A stretch of DNA of 64,000 nt from Neisseria mucosa (GCF_003044445.1 NZ_POWX01000004.1:62001-126000), one strand, 5' to 3'; positions 1-8,800 are shown, counted from the stretch's first letter. Numbers and translations: made by a program. Notes: generated from the letters alone by a model not told the origin.

Positions 1-1218
1 ATCATTTTCGCCCGCCTTAGCCAAAGCTGCGCGGTACGCCTCTTGAACGGAGGTAAAAGTTTGTATATTTTCGATATTTTGTGCTTCCAGTTTCGCCTGC
101 AACGCGTCCGTCGTCATGCCGCGCGGCACGTCCAAAGGCGCGATATACCATTCGTCAAACTGGTCTTTAACGATTTCCAACACGCCGTCTATGTCTTTGT
201 CGGACAGCATGCTGAACACGGCGGTGCGCTTTTGCGCAAACGCCAAATTAATCAGGCTTCGGCGCAGGGCGCGGGCAGCGTGGGGATTGTGTCCGACATC
301 CAAAACGGTCAGCGGACGACCGGGCAGGACTTGGAAGCGTCCGGGGTTTTCAACCAGCAGCAATCCGCGCTTGATGGCGCCGATGTCCACCGGCAGTTTG
401 TCGTTCAAACATTCCAACACGGTCAACGCGCAGGCGGCGTTGGAAAGCTGGTATGCGCCGCGCAATGCAGGGAACGGCAGGGAATTTCGGTTGCGCGCGG
501 GGTCGTCTGAATGCTGCGGATGAAAGCGGTAGTTCCATTGGATGTTTTCCAAAGAGGAAAAATCGAAATCGCGCTGCACCATCAGCAGTTTCGCGCCTAT
601 GGCTTCGGCGTGTGCGACCAACGATTCGGGGGCGGGGTTTTGCCCGCAGATTGCGGGTTTGCCGCTGCGGGACACGCCTGCTTTTTCAAAGCCGACCTGT
701 TCGACCGTATCGCCCAAAAACGCCTGATGGTCCAAATCCACGCTAGTAACCACCGCGCAATCGCAGTCGAACACATTGACCGCGTCCAAACGTCCGCCCA
801 AACCGACTTCCAATATCATCACATCGACTTGTTCGCGTATGAAGATATCGACCGCCGCCAAGGCATTGAATTCAAAATAGGTTAGCGATATTTCGCCGCG
901 CGCCGCTTCGATGCGCTCGAAAGAAGCGGTGATGATGTCGTCTGAAACCGGCTCGGCATTGACGGCGATGCGTTCGTTGTAACGCAATAAATGTGGGCTG
1001 GTCAGCGTACCGACTTTGAAGCCTGCCTGTTTGTAAATCTGCGTCAGGTAGGCGCAGACCGAACCTTTCCCGTTTGTTCCCGCAACGACGACGACGGGGC
1101 ATTGCGGCTCGAGTTTCATGCGTTTTTTCACTTCGCCCGTGCGTTCCAAGCCCATGTCGATTAAGCCGCCGCTGTGGGCGGTTTCCAAATGCGAGAGCCA
1201 GTCTTGTAATGTTTTCAT
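1..1218 (-). CDS. folC: Bifunctional folylpolyglutamate synthase / dihydrofolate synthase, 3' end missing
   Basis: Read on the minus strand from the ATG at 1216-1218, 406 codons stay open to the window edge, so the last few residues lie outside. The product begins MKTLQDWLSHLETAHSGGLI and carries the Mur-ligase-type P-loop AGTNGKGS at about residues 46-53, followed by the TSPHL..YNERI folate/Mur signature and an EVGLGGRLDAVN motif near residue 150. FolC joins dihydropteroate to glutamate and adds further glutamates to folates in the cytoplasm. The usual family length is about 420-430 residues, so only a short tail is missing. Family assignment is strong; it rests on motif reading by eye. Confidence 0.93.
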   Translation of the reverse strand, partial: MKTLQDWLSHLETAHSGGLIDMGLERTGEVKKRMKLEPQCPVVVVAGTNGKGSVCAYLTQIYKQAGFKVGTLTSPHLLRYNERIAVNAEPVSDDIITASFERIEAARGEISLTYFEFNALAAVDIFIREQVDVMILEVGLGGRLDAVNVFDCDCAVVTSVDLDHQAFLGDTVEQVGFEKAGVSRSGKPAICGQNPAPESLVAHAEAIGAKLLMVQRDFDFSSLENIQWNYRFHPQHSDDPARNRNSLPFPALRGAYQLSNAACALTVLECLNDKLPVDIGAIKRGLLLVENPGRFQVLPGRPLTVLDVGHNPHAARALRRSLINLAFAQKRTAVFSMLSDKDIDGVLEIVKDQFDEWYIAPLDVPRGMTTDALQAKLEAQNIENIQTFTSVQEAYRAALAKAGEND

Positions 1219-1353
1219 GTGTGTTTCGTTTTTCAAAAGGTCGTCTGAAACCGTCGTTTCGGAATAATTTGGACGGTTACTGCTGCTTGCGTGGATTATT
1301 TTTATATTGGGTTTAATTTGTATAGGACAAGACGAGAAACCGCCTTGCTGAGA
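1219..1353. other. Short intergenic with a single uptake sequence
   Basis: One forward AGGTCGTCTGAA copy sits just upstream of folC at about 1239-1251. Nothing else is recognised. Confidence 0.5.
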
Positions 1354-1788
1354 TTAAATCGGATTCGCGTCATCCTGAGCCTGACACCAGCGCGCCCAAA
1401 CTTTCAGACGACGGTAAGATTCCTTATCCGCCATATCGGGCGTGACGCATTGCCGTATCGTTTTGCCATCGGCGTTCCACTGCAAAAACAAAGCGTAAGG
1501 GGTCAGCATCGTCGCACCGTCCAACACCGCGCCCTGCCCTTCTCCGTCTCCGCAAAATACGGAAGCGCGCGCATGGCGGTCGATGGCAATTTTCTTTACC
1601 GCACCCACCGTCCGCAAATTCACCACGCGCCAAGCGTGGACAAAACTGCCCGCCAACGCCGCCAGCCCGAACCACATCATCCAGCCGTAAAACCATATCA
1701 GGCACACGGCAACTGCGGACAAATGCAACAAGACGGACAAGGCTTTTAAAGAACGGGACGGCTTCAAGGTCGTCTGAAAAGCGCGCAT
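1354..1788 (-). CDS. Small two-helix membrane protein, YgfX-like
   Basis: The 144-residue product has a basic N-terminus (MRAFQTTLKPSRSLK), two closely spaced hydrophobic segments at about residues 17-48 separated by a short turn, and a soluble C-terminal part with many Trp and Cys. This layout and the SR..K....L..L motif resemble the YgfX (CptA) family of inner-membrane proteins linked in enterics to the SdhE partner. The start overlaps an uptake sequence, which encodes FQTT at residues 4-7. It follows the 119-residue gene by only four bases, with AAGG formed at that gene's stop codon, so translation is probably coupled. The YgfX link is a family guess; the partner is not SdhE. Confidence 0.65.
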   Translation of the reverse strand: MRAFQTTLKPSRSLKALSVLLHLSAVAVCLIWFYGWMMWFGLAALAGSFVHAWRVVNLRTVGAVKKIAIDRHARASVFCGDGEGQGAVLDGATMLTPYALFLQWNADGKTIRQCVTPDMADKESYRRLKVWARWCQAQDDANPI

Positions 1789-1792
1789 CGCC

Positions 1793-2152
1793 TTACATCA
1801 TATTGTCGAACACGGGCGTAATGCTCAATTCCGCCTCTTCCATGTCCAAAACCATATCGTGGATTTCGGTATCGAAAAATTCCCAAAACGCCTTCAGGCT
1901 CATGTCTTGCGGCCACTTGCTTTTATCGATGTCCCAGCCTGCCAGCTCCGCCTCGAAAATCTGTTGGTAGCGTTCGTCAAAATAGGCAATTACGGCTTCC
2001 GGCTCATCAAACTGCGGCACGAGAAACACGGAGCAGTTGGCACGGATTTGTTCGATGGTCAGGTCGGGCATATTTTCATCGGCGGATTTCAGCCATTCCA
2101 AAAAGCGGGCGGTCGGCTTAAGCACGACGGCGGTACGGTCAACAAAATACAT
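1793..2152 (-). CDS. Acidic cytoplasmic protein of unknown function
   Basis: A 119-residue protein beginning MYFVDRTAVVLKPTARFLEW. I chose the ATG at 2150-2152 because AAGGA lies at the right distance before it; an in-frame ATG seven codons upstream lacks this. The protein is rich in Asp and Glu, especially in the second half (FWEFFDTEIHDMVLDMEEAE), has no signal peptide or membrane segment, and has only one Cys. I do not recognise a family. Its stop codon is four bases from the start of the YgfX-like membrane protein gene, so the two are very likely co-translated and may act together. Confidence 0.7.
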   Translation of the reverse strand: MYFVDRTAVVLKPTARFLEWLKSADENMPDLTIEQIRANCSVFLVPQFDEPEAVIAYFDERYQQIFEAELAGWDIDKSKWPQDMSLKAFWEFFDTEIHDMVLDMEEAELSITPVFDNMM

Positions 2153-2221
2153 GGTTTTCCTTTGCAACGGCAAAATCGGAAATGACTTCTTTGCCGTCTA
2201 TATCTATCGGTTGTATTCGCC

Positions 2222-2265
2222 AAAGGTCGTCTGAAAGCCCAAATCTGTCTTTCAGACGACCTTTT
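2222..2265 (-). terminator. Uptake-sequence inverted pair, terminator of the ABC ATPase gene
   Basis: AAAGGTCGTCTGAAAG and its exact complement face each other across 11 bases, immediately behind the stop at 2275 on the minus strand. The second arm ends in a T run. Confidence 0.7.
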
Positions 2266-2274
2266 GACAAGCTG

Positions 2275-3003
2275 TTAATGCGTCATCACTTGCTGCAAGA
2301 ACTGTTTGGCGCGTTCGTGTTTCGGATTGGTAAAAAACTCTTCAGGCGTTTCATTTTCCAAAATCTGCCCTTTATCCACAAAAATAATGCGATCTGCCAC
2401 TTCGCGCGCAAAGCCCATTTCATGTGTAACACACATCATGGTCATGCCGCTTTCCGCCAAATCCTGCATCACTTTCAACACCTCGCCGACCATTTCCGGG
2501 TCGAGCGCGGAAGTCGGTTCGTCAAACAGCATCACGCGCGGCTCCATCGCTAACCCGCGTGCAATCGCCACGCGCTGCTGCTGACCGCCGGAAAGCTGGC
2601 TGGGGAAAGCGTCTTTTTTATGCGCCAAACCCACGCGTTCCAACAGCTCCATCGCCTTTTCCTCAGCCTGTTCGCGGCTTTGTTTTTTCACCTTCATCGG
2701 CGACAGGATGATGTTTTCCAATACGGTCAGATGCGGATACAGATTGAAGCCTTGGAACACAAAACCCACTTCCTCACGCACCTTGTTCAAATCCGTTTGC
2801 GGATCGGCAACATTGATACCGTCCACCCAAATCTCGCCGCTCTCAATGCTTTCAAGCTGGTTGACGGTACGGATGAGCGTCGATTTGCCGCTGCCCGAAG
2901 GTCCGCAAACCACCACCACTTCACCCTGCTTCACTTCCAGATTGACGCCGTTGATGACGTGCAGGTCTTTGAAATGTTTATGTACGTTTTTGAATTTAAT
3001 CAT
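2275..3003 (-). CDS. Polar amino-acid ABC transporter ATP-binding protein (GlnQ type)
   Basis: A 242-residue ATPase with Walker [10 protein letters not shown] at about residues 34-42, Q-loop at [18 protein letters not shown] signature [16 protein letters not shown] near 137, Walker [15 protein letters not shown] and the switch His in CVTHEMGFA. The [20 protein letters not shown] start and these motifs are those of the glutamine/glutamate/general amino-acid uptake family. It would energise import with a periplasmic binding protein and a permease, but neither lies next to it. rsmA ends 17 bases upstream on the same strand, so the two are probably co-transcribed. The substrate cannot be read from the sequence. 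Confidence 0.9.
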   Translation of the reverse strand: MIKFKNVHKHFKDLHVINGVNLEVKQGEVVVVCGPSGSGKSTLIRTVNQLESIESGEIWVDGINVADPQTDLNKVREEVGFVFQGFNLYPHLTVLENIILSPMKVKKQSREQAEEKAMELLERVGLAHKKDAFPSQLSGGQQQRVAIARGLAMEPRVMLFDEPTSALDPEMVGEVLKVMQDLAESGMTMMCVTHEMGFAREVADRIIFVDKGQILENETPEEFFTNPKHERAKQFLQQVMTH

Positions 3004-3020
3004 GTTGTTTCCAGATGTTT

Positions 3021-3800
3021 TCAGACGACCTTACGGACGAGATAATTGCTCAGTTCCACATATTTCTCCGGCGCGATGTGTTCGGCGCGGTCTTGCGGAC
3101 TGATACCGACTGCCTGCAAATCTTCGTCGCCGGCAAGCTCTTTTAAATTGTTGCGTATGGTTTTGCGGCGTTGGTGGAAGGCGAGTTTCACCAGTTTGGC
3201 GAAATGCTCGAAATCGTCCGCCTTGCCGATGCGGTGTTTCACCGGAATCATGCGCACCACCGCCGAATCCACTTTAGGCGCAGGGTCGAACGATTCGGGC
3301 GGCACGTCAATCAACAGCTCCATATCGAAAAAATATTGCAGCATTACGCCCAAACGGCCGTAGTCGTTGCTTTTCGGCGCGGCAACCATGCGTTCGACCA
3401 CTTCTTTTTGCAGCATAAAGTGCATATCGACGACATCGTCCGCCACTTCCGCCAGCTTGAACAAAAGCGGCGTGGAAATATTGTACGGCAGGTTGCCGAC
3501 GATTTTCTTTTTGCCCGCGATACTGTTGAAATCAAACTGCAAGACATCGCCTTCATGAATCACAAGCTTATCCGCAAAAGGCAGCGTTTTCAGACGACGT
3601 ACGATGTCGCGGTCGATTTCGATAACGTGCAGGCAGTTCAGTTTCTTCGCCAAAGGCTCGGTAATCGCCGCCAAACCCGGCCCGATTTCAATCACCACAT
3701 CATCCGCCTGCGGACGCACGGCGTTGACAATGTCGGCAATAATCCGCGTGTCCTGCAAAAAATTCTGCCCGAAGCGTTTCCGGGCCTTATGTTCTTTCAT
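3021..3800 (-). CDS. rsmA: 16S rRNA adenine dimethyltransferase
   Basis: A 259-residue SAM-dependent methyltransferase that dimethylates two adjacent adenines near the 3' end of 16S rRNA. It opens with [13 protein letters not shown], the family's N-terminal signature, has SAM motif I at [15 protein letters not shown] (about residue 38), an acidic motif at HVIEIDRD and the catalytic NLPYNIS motif at about 103. The C-terminal [15 protein letters not shown] segment is the rRNA-binding part. The length is typical. The ABC ATPase gene follows 17 bases later. An uptake sequence lies inside the gene at about 3587-3598. Confidence 0.96.
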   Translation of the reverse strand: MKEHKARKRFGQNFLQDTRIIADIVNAVRPQADDVVIEIGPGLAAITEPLAKKLNCLHVIEIDRDIVRRLKTLPFADKLVIHEGDVLQFDFNSIAGKKKIVGNLPYNISTPLLFKLAEVADDVVDMHFMLQKEVVERMVAAPKSNDYGRLGVMLQYFFDMELLIDVPPESFDPAPKVDSAVVRMIPVKHRIGKADDFEHFAKLVKLAFHQRRKTIRNNLKELAGDEDLQAVGISPQDRAEHIAPEKYVELSNYLVRKVV

Positions 3801-3875
3801 CGCGTCTCTTCAAACTGTCGATCATTATAGTAAGCGCGTATTGTAACTGAAAAACATAGCGTTTTGTCGGACAAG

Positions 3876-3914
3876 AAAGAGGTCGTCTGAAAACGTTTTT
3901 CAGACGACCTCTTT
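3876..3914 (-). terminator. Uptake-sequence inverted pair upstream of rsmA
   Basis: GAAAGAGGTCGTCTGAAAAC and its complement form an almost uninterrupted hairpin. The next minus-strand stop upstream is 3979 (the flavin oxidoreductase), so this probably ends that transcript. Confidence 0.7.
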
Positions 3915-3978
3915 AGCTGTAACGGTAATTTCATCCCCTACCCCGCTCAAAAAATGGGTAGGCGGCTGAATTGTTCAA

Positions 3979-5118
3979 TCAAGCATCCACCGGCTTCCAG
4001 TCCGCACCTTTTATCGGCGGCAGCCAAGATTGCGTACCGCTGGCGGAAAATTCCCACAGGATGTCGGGCAAGCCGTAATGATCGGCGCGTGTCGGGTCGA
4101 GTTGCGTTTCGATTTCGGCTTCGCGGCCTTCGCTGATTTGTGTGGCGATGTGCGGATTGATCATGACGGTTTTGCCCAGTGCGATAAATTCCGCCCAGCC
4201 GGTTTCAAACGCCGCCAAAATTTGATCGGCGGTAAACAGGTTGCCCACGCCGATAAGGGGCAGCTTGCCGTTGATGCGGTCGTGAATGAACTGCATACGG
4301 GTTTGCGCCGTATCGCCGCCGCGTCGGATTTTCTTGTCGAATTCCCACAAGGAAACGTGCAGATATTGCAGCGGCTTTTGCACCAAGGCGTCAATCAGTG
4401 CGCCGGTTTCGGTCATGGTCAACCCGTCTTCGCCTGCTTCTTCGGGCGAGAAACGGTAGCCGATGATGAAGTCGTTGCGCTGGTGTTTTTCACGGACGGC
4501 GGCAACGGCATCGACGACGGCGAGTGGGAAGCGCATTCTGTTTTCCAAGCTGCCACCCCATTGGTCGTTACGGCGATTACTTTGGGCGGAGTAAAACTGT
4601 TGGATTAAATAGCCGTTCGCACCGTGGATTTCTACGCCGTCAAAACCTGCGCGAAGTGCCAAATCGGCAGCTTGGGCGAAGGAGGCGATGAGTTCTTCAA
4701 CTTCTGCGGCACTCGCTTCACGCGCTCCATCCTTTTCGCTGGCGGACGCGCTGATTTTGTCGCGGTGGTTGAGTTCTACCATTGCCTGGGAGCCGCCGTG
4801 ATGGATCTGCAAAATCGCTTTTGCGCCTTGTTTTTGAATGATTTGGGCGGTTTCTTTCAGGCTGTCGAGGCAGTTTTCGCCCGTAGCTTCAGGCTGTCCT
4901 CGAAATGCTTTGCCGCCTTCTTGAACCAAAGTGGCGGCGGAGATAAAGAGCCCCATATCGCCTGCGCGGTTGCCGAGAAACGTGCGTTCTTGGTCGCTGA
5001 TTAAGCCGTCGGCGTGGGAACCGAAATGGGTCATGGGCGCAACGGCGAGGCGGTTTTTGACGGTTACGCCGTTGTTCAGTGTGAAAGATTGGAAAAGCGG
5101 AGCGTATTTGGGATTCAT
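3979..5118 (-). CDS. NADH:flavin oxidoreductase, Old Yellow Enzyme family
   Basis: A 379-residue FMN-dependent TIM-barrel ene-reductase. Recognisable elements are KNRLAVAPMTHFGS near the N-terminus, LQIHHGGSQA (about residue 103), the DGVEIHGANGYLIQQFYS active-site segment near 158, the N-rich loop NRRNDQWGGSLENRMRF, and the phosphate-binding LIGVGNL...FIALGKTVMINP region. Such enzymes reduce activated C=C bonds or nitro compounds with NAD(P)H; the natural substrate is not known. It begins MNPKYAPLFQSF and is flanked by uptake-sequence terminators on both sides, so it is likely a single-gene unit. The relation to NemA or YqjM subgroups is not settled by eye. Confidence 0.9.
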   Translation of the reverse strand: MNPKYAPLFQSFTLNNGVTVKNRLAVAPMTHFGSHADGLISDQERTFLGNRAGDMGLFISAATLVQEGGKAFRGQPEATGENCLDSLKETAQIIQKQGAKAILQIHHGGSQAMVELNHRDKISASASEKDGAREASAAEVEELIASFAQAADLALRAGFDGVEIHGANGYLIQQFYSAQSNRRNDQWGGSLENRMRFPLAVVDAVAAVREKHQRNDFIIGYRFSPEEAGEDGLTMTETGALIDALVQKPLQYLHVSLWEFDKKIRRGGDTAQTRMQFIHDRINGKLPLIGVGNLFTADQILAAFETGWAEFIALGKTVMINPHIATQISEGREAEIETQLDPTRADHYGLPDILWEFSASGTQSWLPPIKGADWKPVDA

Positions 5119-5181
5119 TTTGTTCTGTCGAAAATTGATAACTTCGACAGAATTGGGACAAATATGGAATTATCAAGAACG

Positions 5182-5234
5182 AGGTCGTCTGAAAAACACG
5201 ATTCCGACCAAACGGAATGTTTTCAGACGACCTT
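5182..5234 (-). terminator. Hairpin behind the trimeric autotransporter gene
   Basis: A facing uptake-sequence pair encloses an extra inner stem (ATTCCG/CGGAAT). It lies 22 bases past the minus-strand stop at 5257. Confidence 0.7.
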
Positions 5235-5256
5235 TCGGCAATACGCCTAACAACGA

Positions 5257-6588
5257 TTACCAGAGGTAGGTTACGCTGGCGCCGCCGCCCGCACCGCCTT
5301 TCGCCGCGCCGACTGCCGAGCCTTTAACCAGCCATTTACCGCTGGCGGATACTTTAGAAACACCTACGGCGTAACCGCTTTTACCGCGCCAGATACCGCT
5401 TGCGACGGAAACCGCGCCTTGTCCCGGCTGATATGCCTGTCCGAGGCTGCCGACCGCGATTGCAGCGGCGGAGCCTGAATCAGCGCGCTCTTCAAGTTTG
5501 TCCATACGGACTTTGGCTTCGTTGCGCAAAGCGGCGATTTGGGTCTGGTGATTGCTCTCGGCTGCGGCAAGGCTGCTTTGGGTTTGGCGTGCAAGGCTCT
5601 TCACTTGGGCAACGTTGACCGCGTCCGTATCCTCCTTACCCGCAGCAACATTAGTAATCTGGCGGCTGTTTTGTTCGCTGCCGACAGATACCGCACCTAA
5701 AGTCGATACCCATGTTCTGCCTGTTTCCGTACTTGCCGCGCCGGTAGCGAAGTCATGGCCTGCAACACCTGCCGCAGTATCGGCAACGCTGTCCGTACCG
5801 AGCGCTACGGAGTTTTGCTGACGCGCTTCCGCTTTGTAGCCCAAAGCAGCGGATTTTTCCTCAAATGCGGCAGCACCTGCGCCCAAAGCCGTTCCGCCGG
5901 ATTTCCGTACCCGTGCGCGCGTACCGGCGGCAAGACCGTTGAGCGCGGTGGACGAAGATTCTACGCCCAATGCCACGCTGTTGGTTTCCTCGGCAACCGC
6001 GCGCGTACCGACTGCAACTGCTTGATAACCGTTTGCCTCGGCAGCAGATGCCAGTGCAACCGCCTGCGTACCGTTTGCTTTTGCCCTATCCCCGACAGCG
6101 GTGGAACTGAGCGCATTGGCTTCGCTGCCGCGTCCAAACGCAACCGCATCAATATCGGCAGCCTTCGCGCTATCGCCAACTGCAATAGAACGCAAACCCG
6201 TTGCCTGCGACATCAAACCGACCGCCACCGACTGTCCGCCGGAAGCCTTCGATGCGCCGCCGACGGCAATATCGTTGGTTCCTTTTGCATTCGCCCTGAA
6301 ACCGACGGCAACCGTCCGCAATGCTTCCGCCTTAGCCTCACTGCCAAGTGCCGACGCACTCAAACCTGAAGCGTTTGAATCATAGCCGGCAGCAACAGAC
6401 TTATAACCCGCCGCAGCCGCTTTGTCGCCCAACGCGGTCGCATTCTCCCCAGCCTTCGAGTCTTTGCCCAACGCGACCGAACCGTTTTTGTGCATCGCTC
6501 CTGTCGCAATACCTTCTGCAACACAAACATTTGCAAAAACAAGGGACAACACCAAACACAGCGGTTTGACGGATAAGTTTAGTTTCAT
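5257..6588 (-). CDS. Short trimeric autotransporter adhesin (YadA-like)
   Basis: A 443-residue protein. The start at 6588 is chosen over one five codons upstream because GGAG lies nine bases before it and a good signal peptide follows (MKLNLSVKPLCLVLSLVFANVCVAE in full, cut near residue 25). Residues about 30-290 are left-handed YadA-head repeats of about 14 residues of the form SxAxGxxAxAxGxxS. A neck/connector follows at TNVAAGKEDTDAVNVAQV, then a short coiled coil (QTQSSLAAAESNHQTQIAAL), and the C-terminal membrane anchor ends in Tyr-Leu-Trp. It should form an outer-membrane trimer that exposes an adhesive head. The stalk is very short for the family. The ligand is unknown. Confidence 0.9.
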   Translation of the reverse strand: MKLNLSVKPLCLVLSLVFANVCVAEGIATGAMHKNGSVALGKDSKAGENATALGDKAAAAGYKSVAAGYDSNASGLSASALGSEAKAEALRTVAVGFRANAKGTNDIAVGGASKASGGQSVAVGLMSQATGLRSIAVGDSAKAADIDAVAFGRGSEANALSSTAVGDRAKANGTQAVALASAAEANGYQAVAVGTRAVAEETNSVALGVESSSTALNGLAAGTRARVRKSGGTALGAGAAAFEEKSAALGYKAEARQQNSVALGTDSVADTAAGVAGHDFATGAASTETGRTWVSTLGAVSVGSEQNSRQITNVAAGKEDTDAVNVAQVKSLARQTQSSLAAAESNHQTQIAALRNEAKVRMDKLEERADSGSAAAIAVGSLGQAYQPGQGAVSVASGIWRGKSGYAVGVSKVSASGKWLVKGSAVGAAKGGAGGGASVTYLW

Positions 6589-6913
6589 CTTTTCATTCTC
6601 CATTTTTGAATTTTTAAAAATATCAACTAATTCTAAATAACTATATTTAACTATTTAGAATTAGTTATATTGTATAGTATTATTACAATATTATTAATTA
6701 TATGTAATTAATAATTGATTTAAATCAGTGGTCAGTTATGCTGCTTTTGCCATACTGGGTAATCTTATGAAATCACGCCAAGGTATTTTCAGACGACCTT
6801 TTACCAACACTTTCCGTCTAACAACCGGCAAATGAAGGCATCCAAAGGGGTAGAAATATAAATCCTCTACCATATCCGCTATAATCAACTCTTTTAATCC
6901 GACAGGAAGTCAA
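6589..6913. promoter_or_regulatory. AT-rich divergent region between the autotransporter and the N-acyltransferase gene
   Basis: About 325 bases with no gene. Bases 6610-6725 are strongly AT-rich with several TATAAT-like and TTAATTAATAAT stretches that would serve the minus-strand adhesin gene. One reverse uptake sequence lies at about 6786-6802. No operator is defined. Confidence 0.45.
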
Positions 6914-7663
6914 ATGTCCTCCAGCCGTTTCAACCAAACCGGCCCCAAAATCGGTCTGAGCGTGCGCCTTGCGGAAACGCAGGCGGAAATTGAAGCAGCA
7001 CAACGCTTGCGTTATCAGGTATTCGCCCAAGAGCTGGGTGCAGAAATCGAAAGCGACGACGGTCGCGATGTCGATCCTTACGACGAACATTGCCACCACC
7101 TTTTGGCTTTTGACGACGCAACTGGCGAAGTCATCGGCTGCTATCGCCTGATTACCGAAGAAACCGCTAAAAAAGTCGGCGGCTGGTATAGCGAACACGA
7201 ATTTGACCTAACTCCTTTGAAAGACATCTTGCCGCAAACCGTCGAACTCGGCCGCGCCTGTACCCACCCCGACTACCGCAACGGCGGTTTGGTCATGCTT
7301 TTGTGGTCGGGTTTGGTCAAATTCATGAAAGACGAAAACCTGCGTTTCATGATAGGCTGCGGCAGCATCGATATGCACGACGGCGGCAGCGATGCGGCAG
7401 GTCTGTATCATGCTCTGAAATCCAAATACCTTGCGCCTGAAAAATGGTGCGTCAAGCCGCTCAATCCGCTCAAGTGGGACGAAATTACCCCGTCGGAGAA
7501 GCCGGACGTCCCACCGCTGATTAAAGGTTACCTCAATGCGGGTGCATGGTTTTGCGGCGAGCCATGTGTCGATGAGGCGTTCAACTGCGCCGACGTGCTT
7601 ATCATGATGGACATTACCCGTCTGGCAGACCGTTACCTTCAGCGTTTCGCCCCTAGACTATAA
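6914..7663 (+). CDS. olsB: OlsB-like (ornithine lipid) N-acyltransferase, GNAT/hemolysin family
   Basis: A 249-residue protein preceded by AGGAAG. It opens with a GNAT core (VRLAETQAEIEAAQRLRYQVF), then DPYDEHCHHLLAFDD, VELGRACTHPDYRNGGLVMLLW near residue 113, and the family tail KGYLNAGAWFCGEPCVDEAF followed by FNCADVLIMMDI...DRYLQRF. These are the hallmarks of the OlsB/putative-hemolysin family, which transfers a 3-hydroxyacyl chain from ACP to the amino group of ornithine. The next gene, 105 bases on, is a PlsC-type O-acyltransferase, as expected for an OlsB-OlsA pair. Substrate is inferred from family and context. Confidence 0.75.
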   Translation: MSSSRFNQTGPKIGLSVRLAETQAEIEAAQRLRYQVFAQELGAEIESDDGRDVDPYDEHCHHLLAFDDATGEVIGCYRLITEETAKKVGGWYSEHEFDLTPLKDILPQTVELGRACTHPDYRNGGLVMLLWSGLVKFMKDENLRFMIGCGSIDMHDGGSDAAGLYHALKSKYLAPEKWCVKPLNPLKWDEITPSEKPDVPPLIKGYLNAGAWFCGEPCVDEAFNCADVLIMMDITRLADRYLQRFAPRL

Positions 7664-7669
7664 AGACTA

Positions 7670-7702
7670 AAAGGTCGTCTGAAAACCTTTTCAGACGACC
7701 TC
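7670..7702 (+). terminator. Uptake-sequence hairpin after the N-acyltransferase gene
   Basis: AAGGTCGTCTGAAAA and its complement are separated by two bases. If it terminates efficiently, the acyltransferase downstream needs its own promoter. Confidence 0.6.
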
Positions 7703-7768
7703 AACTATTGTGAAATCAACGATTTTTAGCAATTTTACCCTATACCAATATACACACACCACAACCTT

Positions 7769-8518
7769 ATGATTGCCAAACTACGTTTTACTTTCCGCCT
7801 GCTCTGTATCGGCTTCTGCCTGCTTTACGGTATGGCGGAAATGTTCTTCCTGTTTCCCTTTTACAGCAAACGGTGCAAACTGCGTGCCATCCAAATCTGG
7901 TCGCTGCGCGTCCTCGCTTCCTGCGGCATGAAGCTGGAAACCTTCGGTACGCTGCCTCAGGAAGGGCAGGCTCAGTTGTTAATCAGCAACCATATCTCTT
8001 GGTTGGACATCATGGCGGTCAACGGTGCATTTCCGGGTCGCTTCGTGGCAAAAGACGATGTCGCCAAATGGCCGGTGGTGGGCTATCTCGCCACGCAGGC
8101 GCAGACCGTTTACGTTTCACGCAATAAGGGCACCAAAGGCAATACCGCTAAAATTGCCACCGTAACGGAAGCCCTTAAAAACGGCGATACCGTAACCATT
8201 TTCCCGGAAGGGACGAGTACGGAAGGTTATGAAATCCTCCCGTTCAAGCCCAGCTTTTTCCAAACCGCCTACGATGCAGGCGTTCCCATTATCCCCATGC
8301 TCTGCCGCTACCCCAATCCCGACGGCACCAGTCCGAACCTTCAGGCGGCTTATGTGGGCGATACCAGCCTGTGGCAATCCATCTGCATGATCATCAGCCA
8401 GCCTTCCAGCAAGGTGGAGCTGCATTTTCTGGAGCCGGTTCCCGCCAAAGAAGACCGCTACGAAACGGCGCTGGAAATACACGGCATTTTGAGCCGAGAA
8501 TTGAAAGAATTGGGCTAA
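7769..8518 (+). CDS. PlsC-family acyltransferase, candidate lyso-ornithine lipid O-acyltransferase (OlsA-like)
   Basis: A 249-residue protein with an N-terminal hydrophobic segment (about residues 8-35) for inner-membrane attachment, the catalytic HX4D box in ISNHISWLDIMA (about residue 73), and the glycerol-phosphate/acceptor-binding FPEGTST at about 148. PIIPML and a charged C-terminus complete the PlsC fold. Members add an acyl chain to lysophosphatidate or lyso-ornithine lipid. Position behind the OlsB-like gene favours the ornithine-lipid role, but a second phosphatidate acyltransferase is the plain alternative; another PlsC protein lies at 40329-41099. No strong ribosome-binding site precedes the ATG. 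Confidence 0.75.
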   Translation: MIAKLRFTFRLLCIGFCLLYGMAEMFFLFPFYSKRCKLRAIQIWSLRVLASCGMKLETFGTLPQEGQAQLLISNHISWLDIMAVNGAFPGRFVAKDDVAKWPVVGYLATQAQTVYVSRNKGTKGNTAKIATVTEALKNGDTVTIFPEGTSTEGYEILPFKPSFFQTAYDAGVPIIPMLCRYPNPDGTSPNLQAAYVGDTSLWQSICMIISQPSSKVELHFLEPVPAKEDRYETALEIHGILSRELKELG

Positions 8519-8533
8519 AGAGTCAAAAAAATG

Positions 8534-8582
8534 AAAGGTCGTCTGAAAAAACCGGTTTCCTGTTTTTTCAGACGACCTTTTT
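8534..8582 (+). terminator. Uptake-sequence hairpin after the PlsC-like gene
   Basis: AAAGGTCGTCTGAAAAAAC faces its complement and the second arm runs into TTTT. It sits 15 bases past the stop. Confidence 0.75.
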
Positions 8583-8628
8583 TACAATCATGTTTTAATT
8601 GCACACCCATTCAAGAATGATGCCGCCT

Positions 8629-8716
8629 TATAGCGTGGACTTTGCCCATGAAGATGATGAATAAAAAAAGGCTGCTGAAACTTTCCCTATTATTCGCGGG
8701 CAAAGCCCACGCTATG
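8629..8716. repeat. Palindromic element with 17-bp terminal inverted repeats
   Basis: TAGCGTGGACTTTGCCC at 8631-8647 is mirrored by GGGCAAAGCCCACGCTA at 8698-8714 with one mismatch. The 50-base interior is AT-rich and codes for nothing. The shape is that of a small non-autonomous mobile element. It differs from the Correia elements in this window. Confidence 0.6.
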
Positions 8717-8746
8717 GGTTTTAAGCAAGCATAGTGTAATGAACAC

Positions 8747-8790
8747 AAAAGGTCGTCTGAAAACGTACAACTTCTGTTTCAGACGACCTC
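8747..8790 (-). terminator. Uptake-sequence pair downstream of rpoD
   Basis: AAAAGGTCGTCTGAAAA faces TGTTTCAGACGACCT. It lies beyond the main rpoD hairpin and may act as a back-up. Confidence 0.5.
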
Positions 8791-8800
8791 AGGCATATAA

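Noticed and set aside
2275..3003. A complete amino-acid ABC transporter
   Set aside because: Only the ATPase is present; neighbours are rsmA and small unknown genes, not a permease or binding protein.
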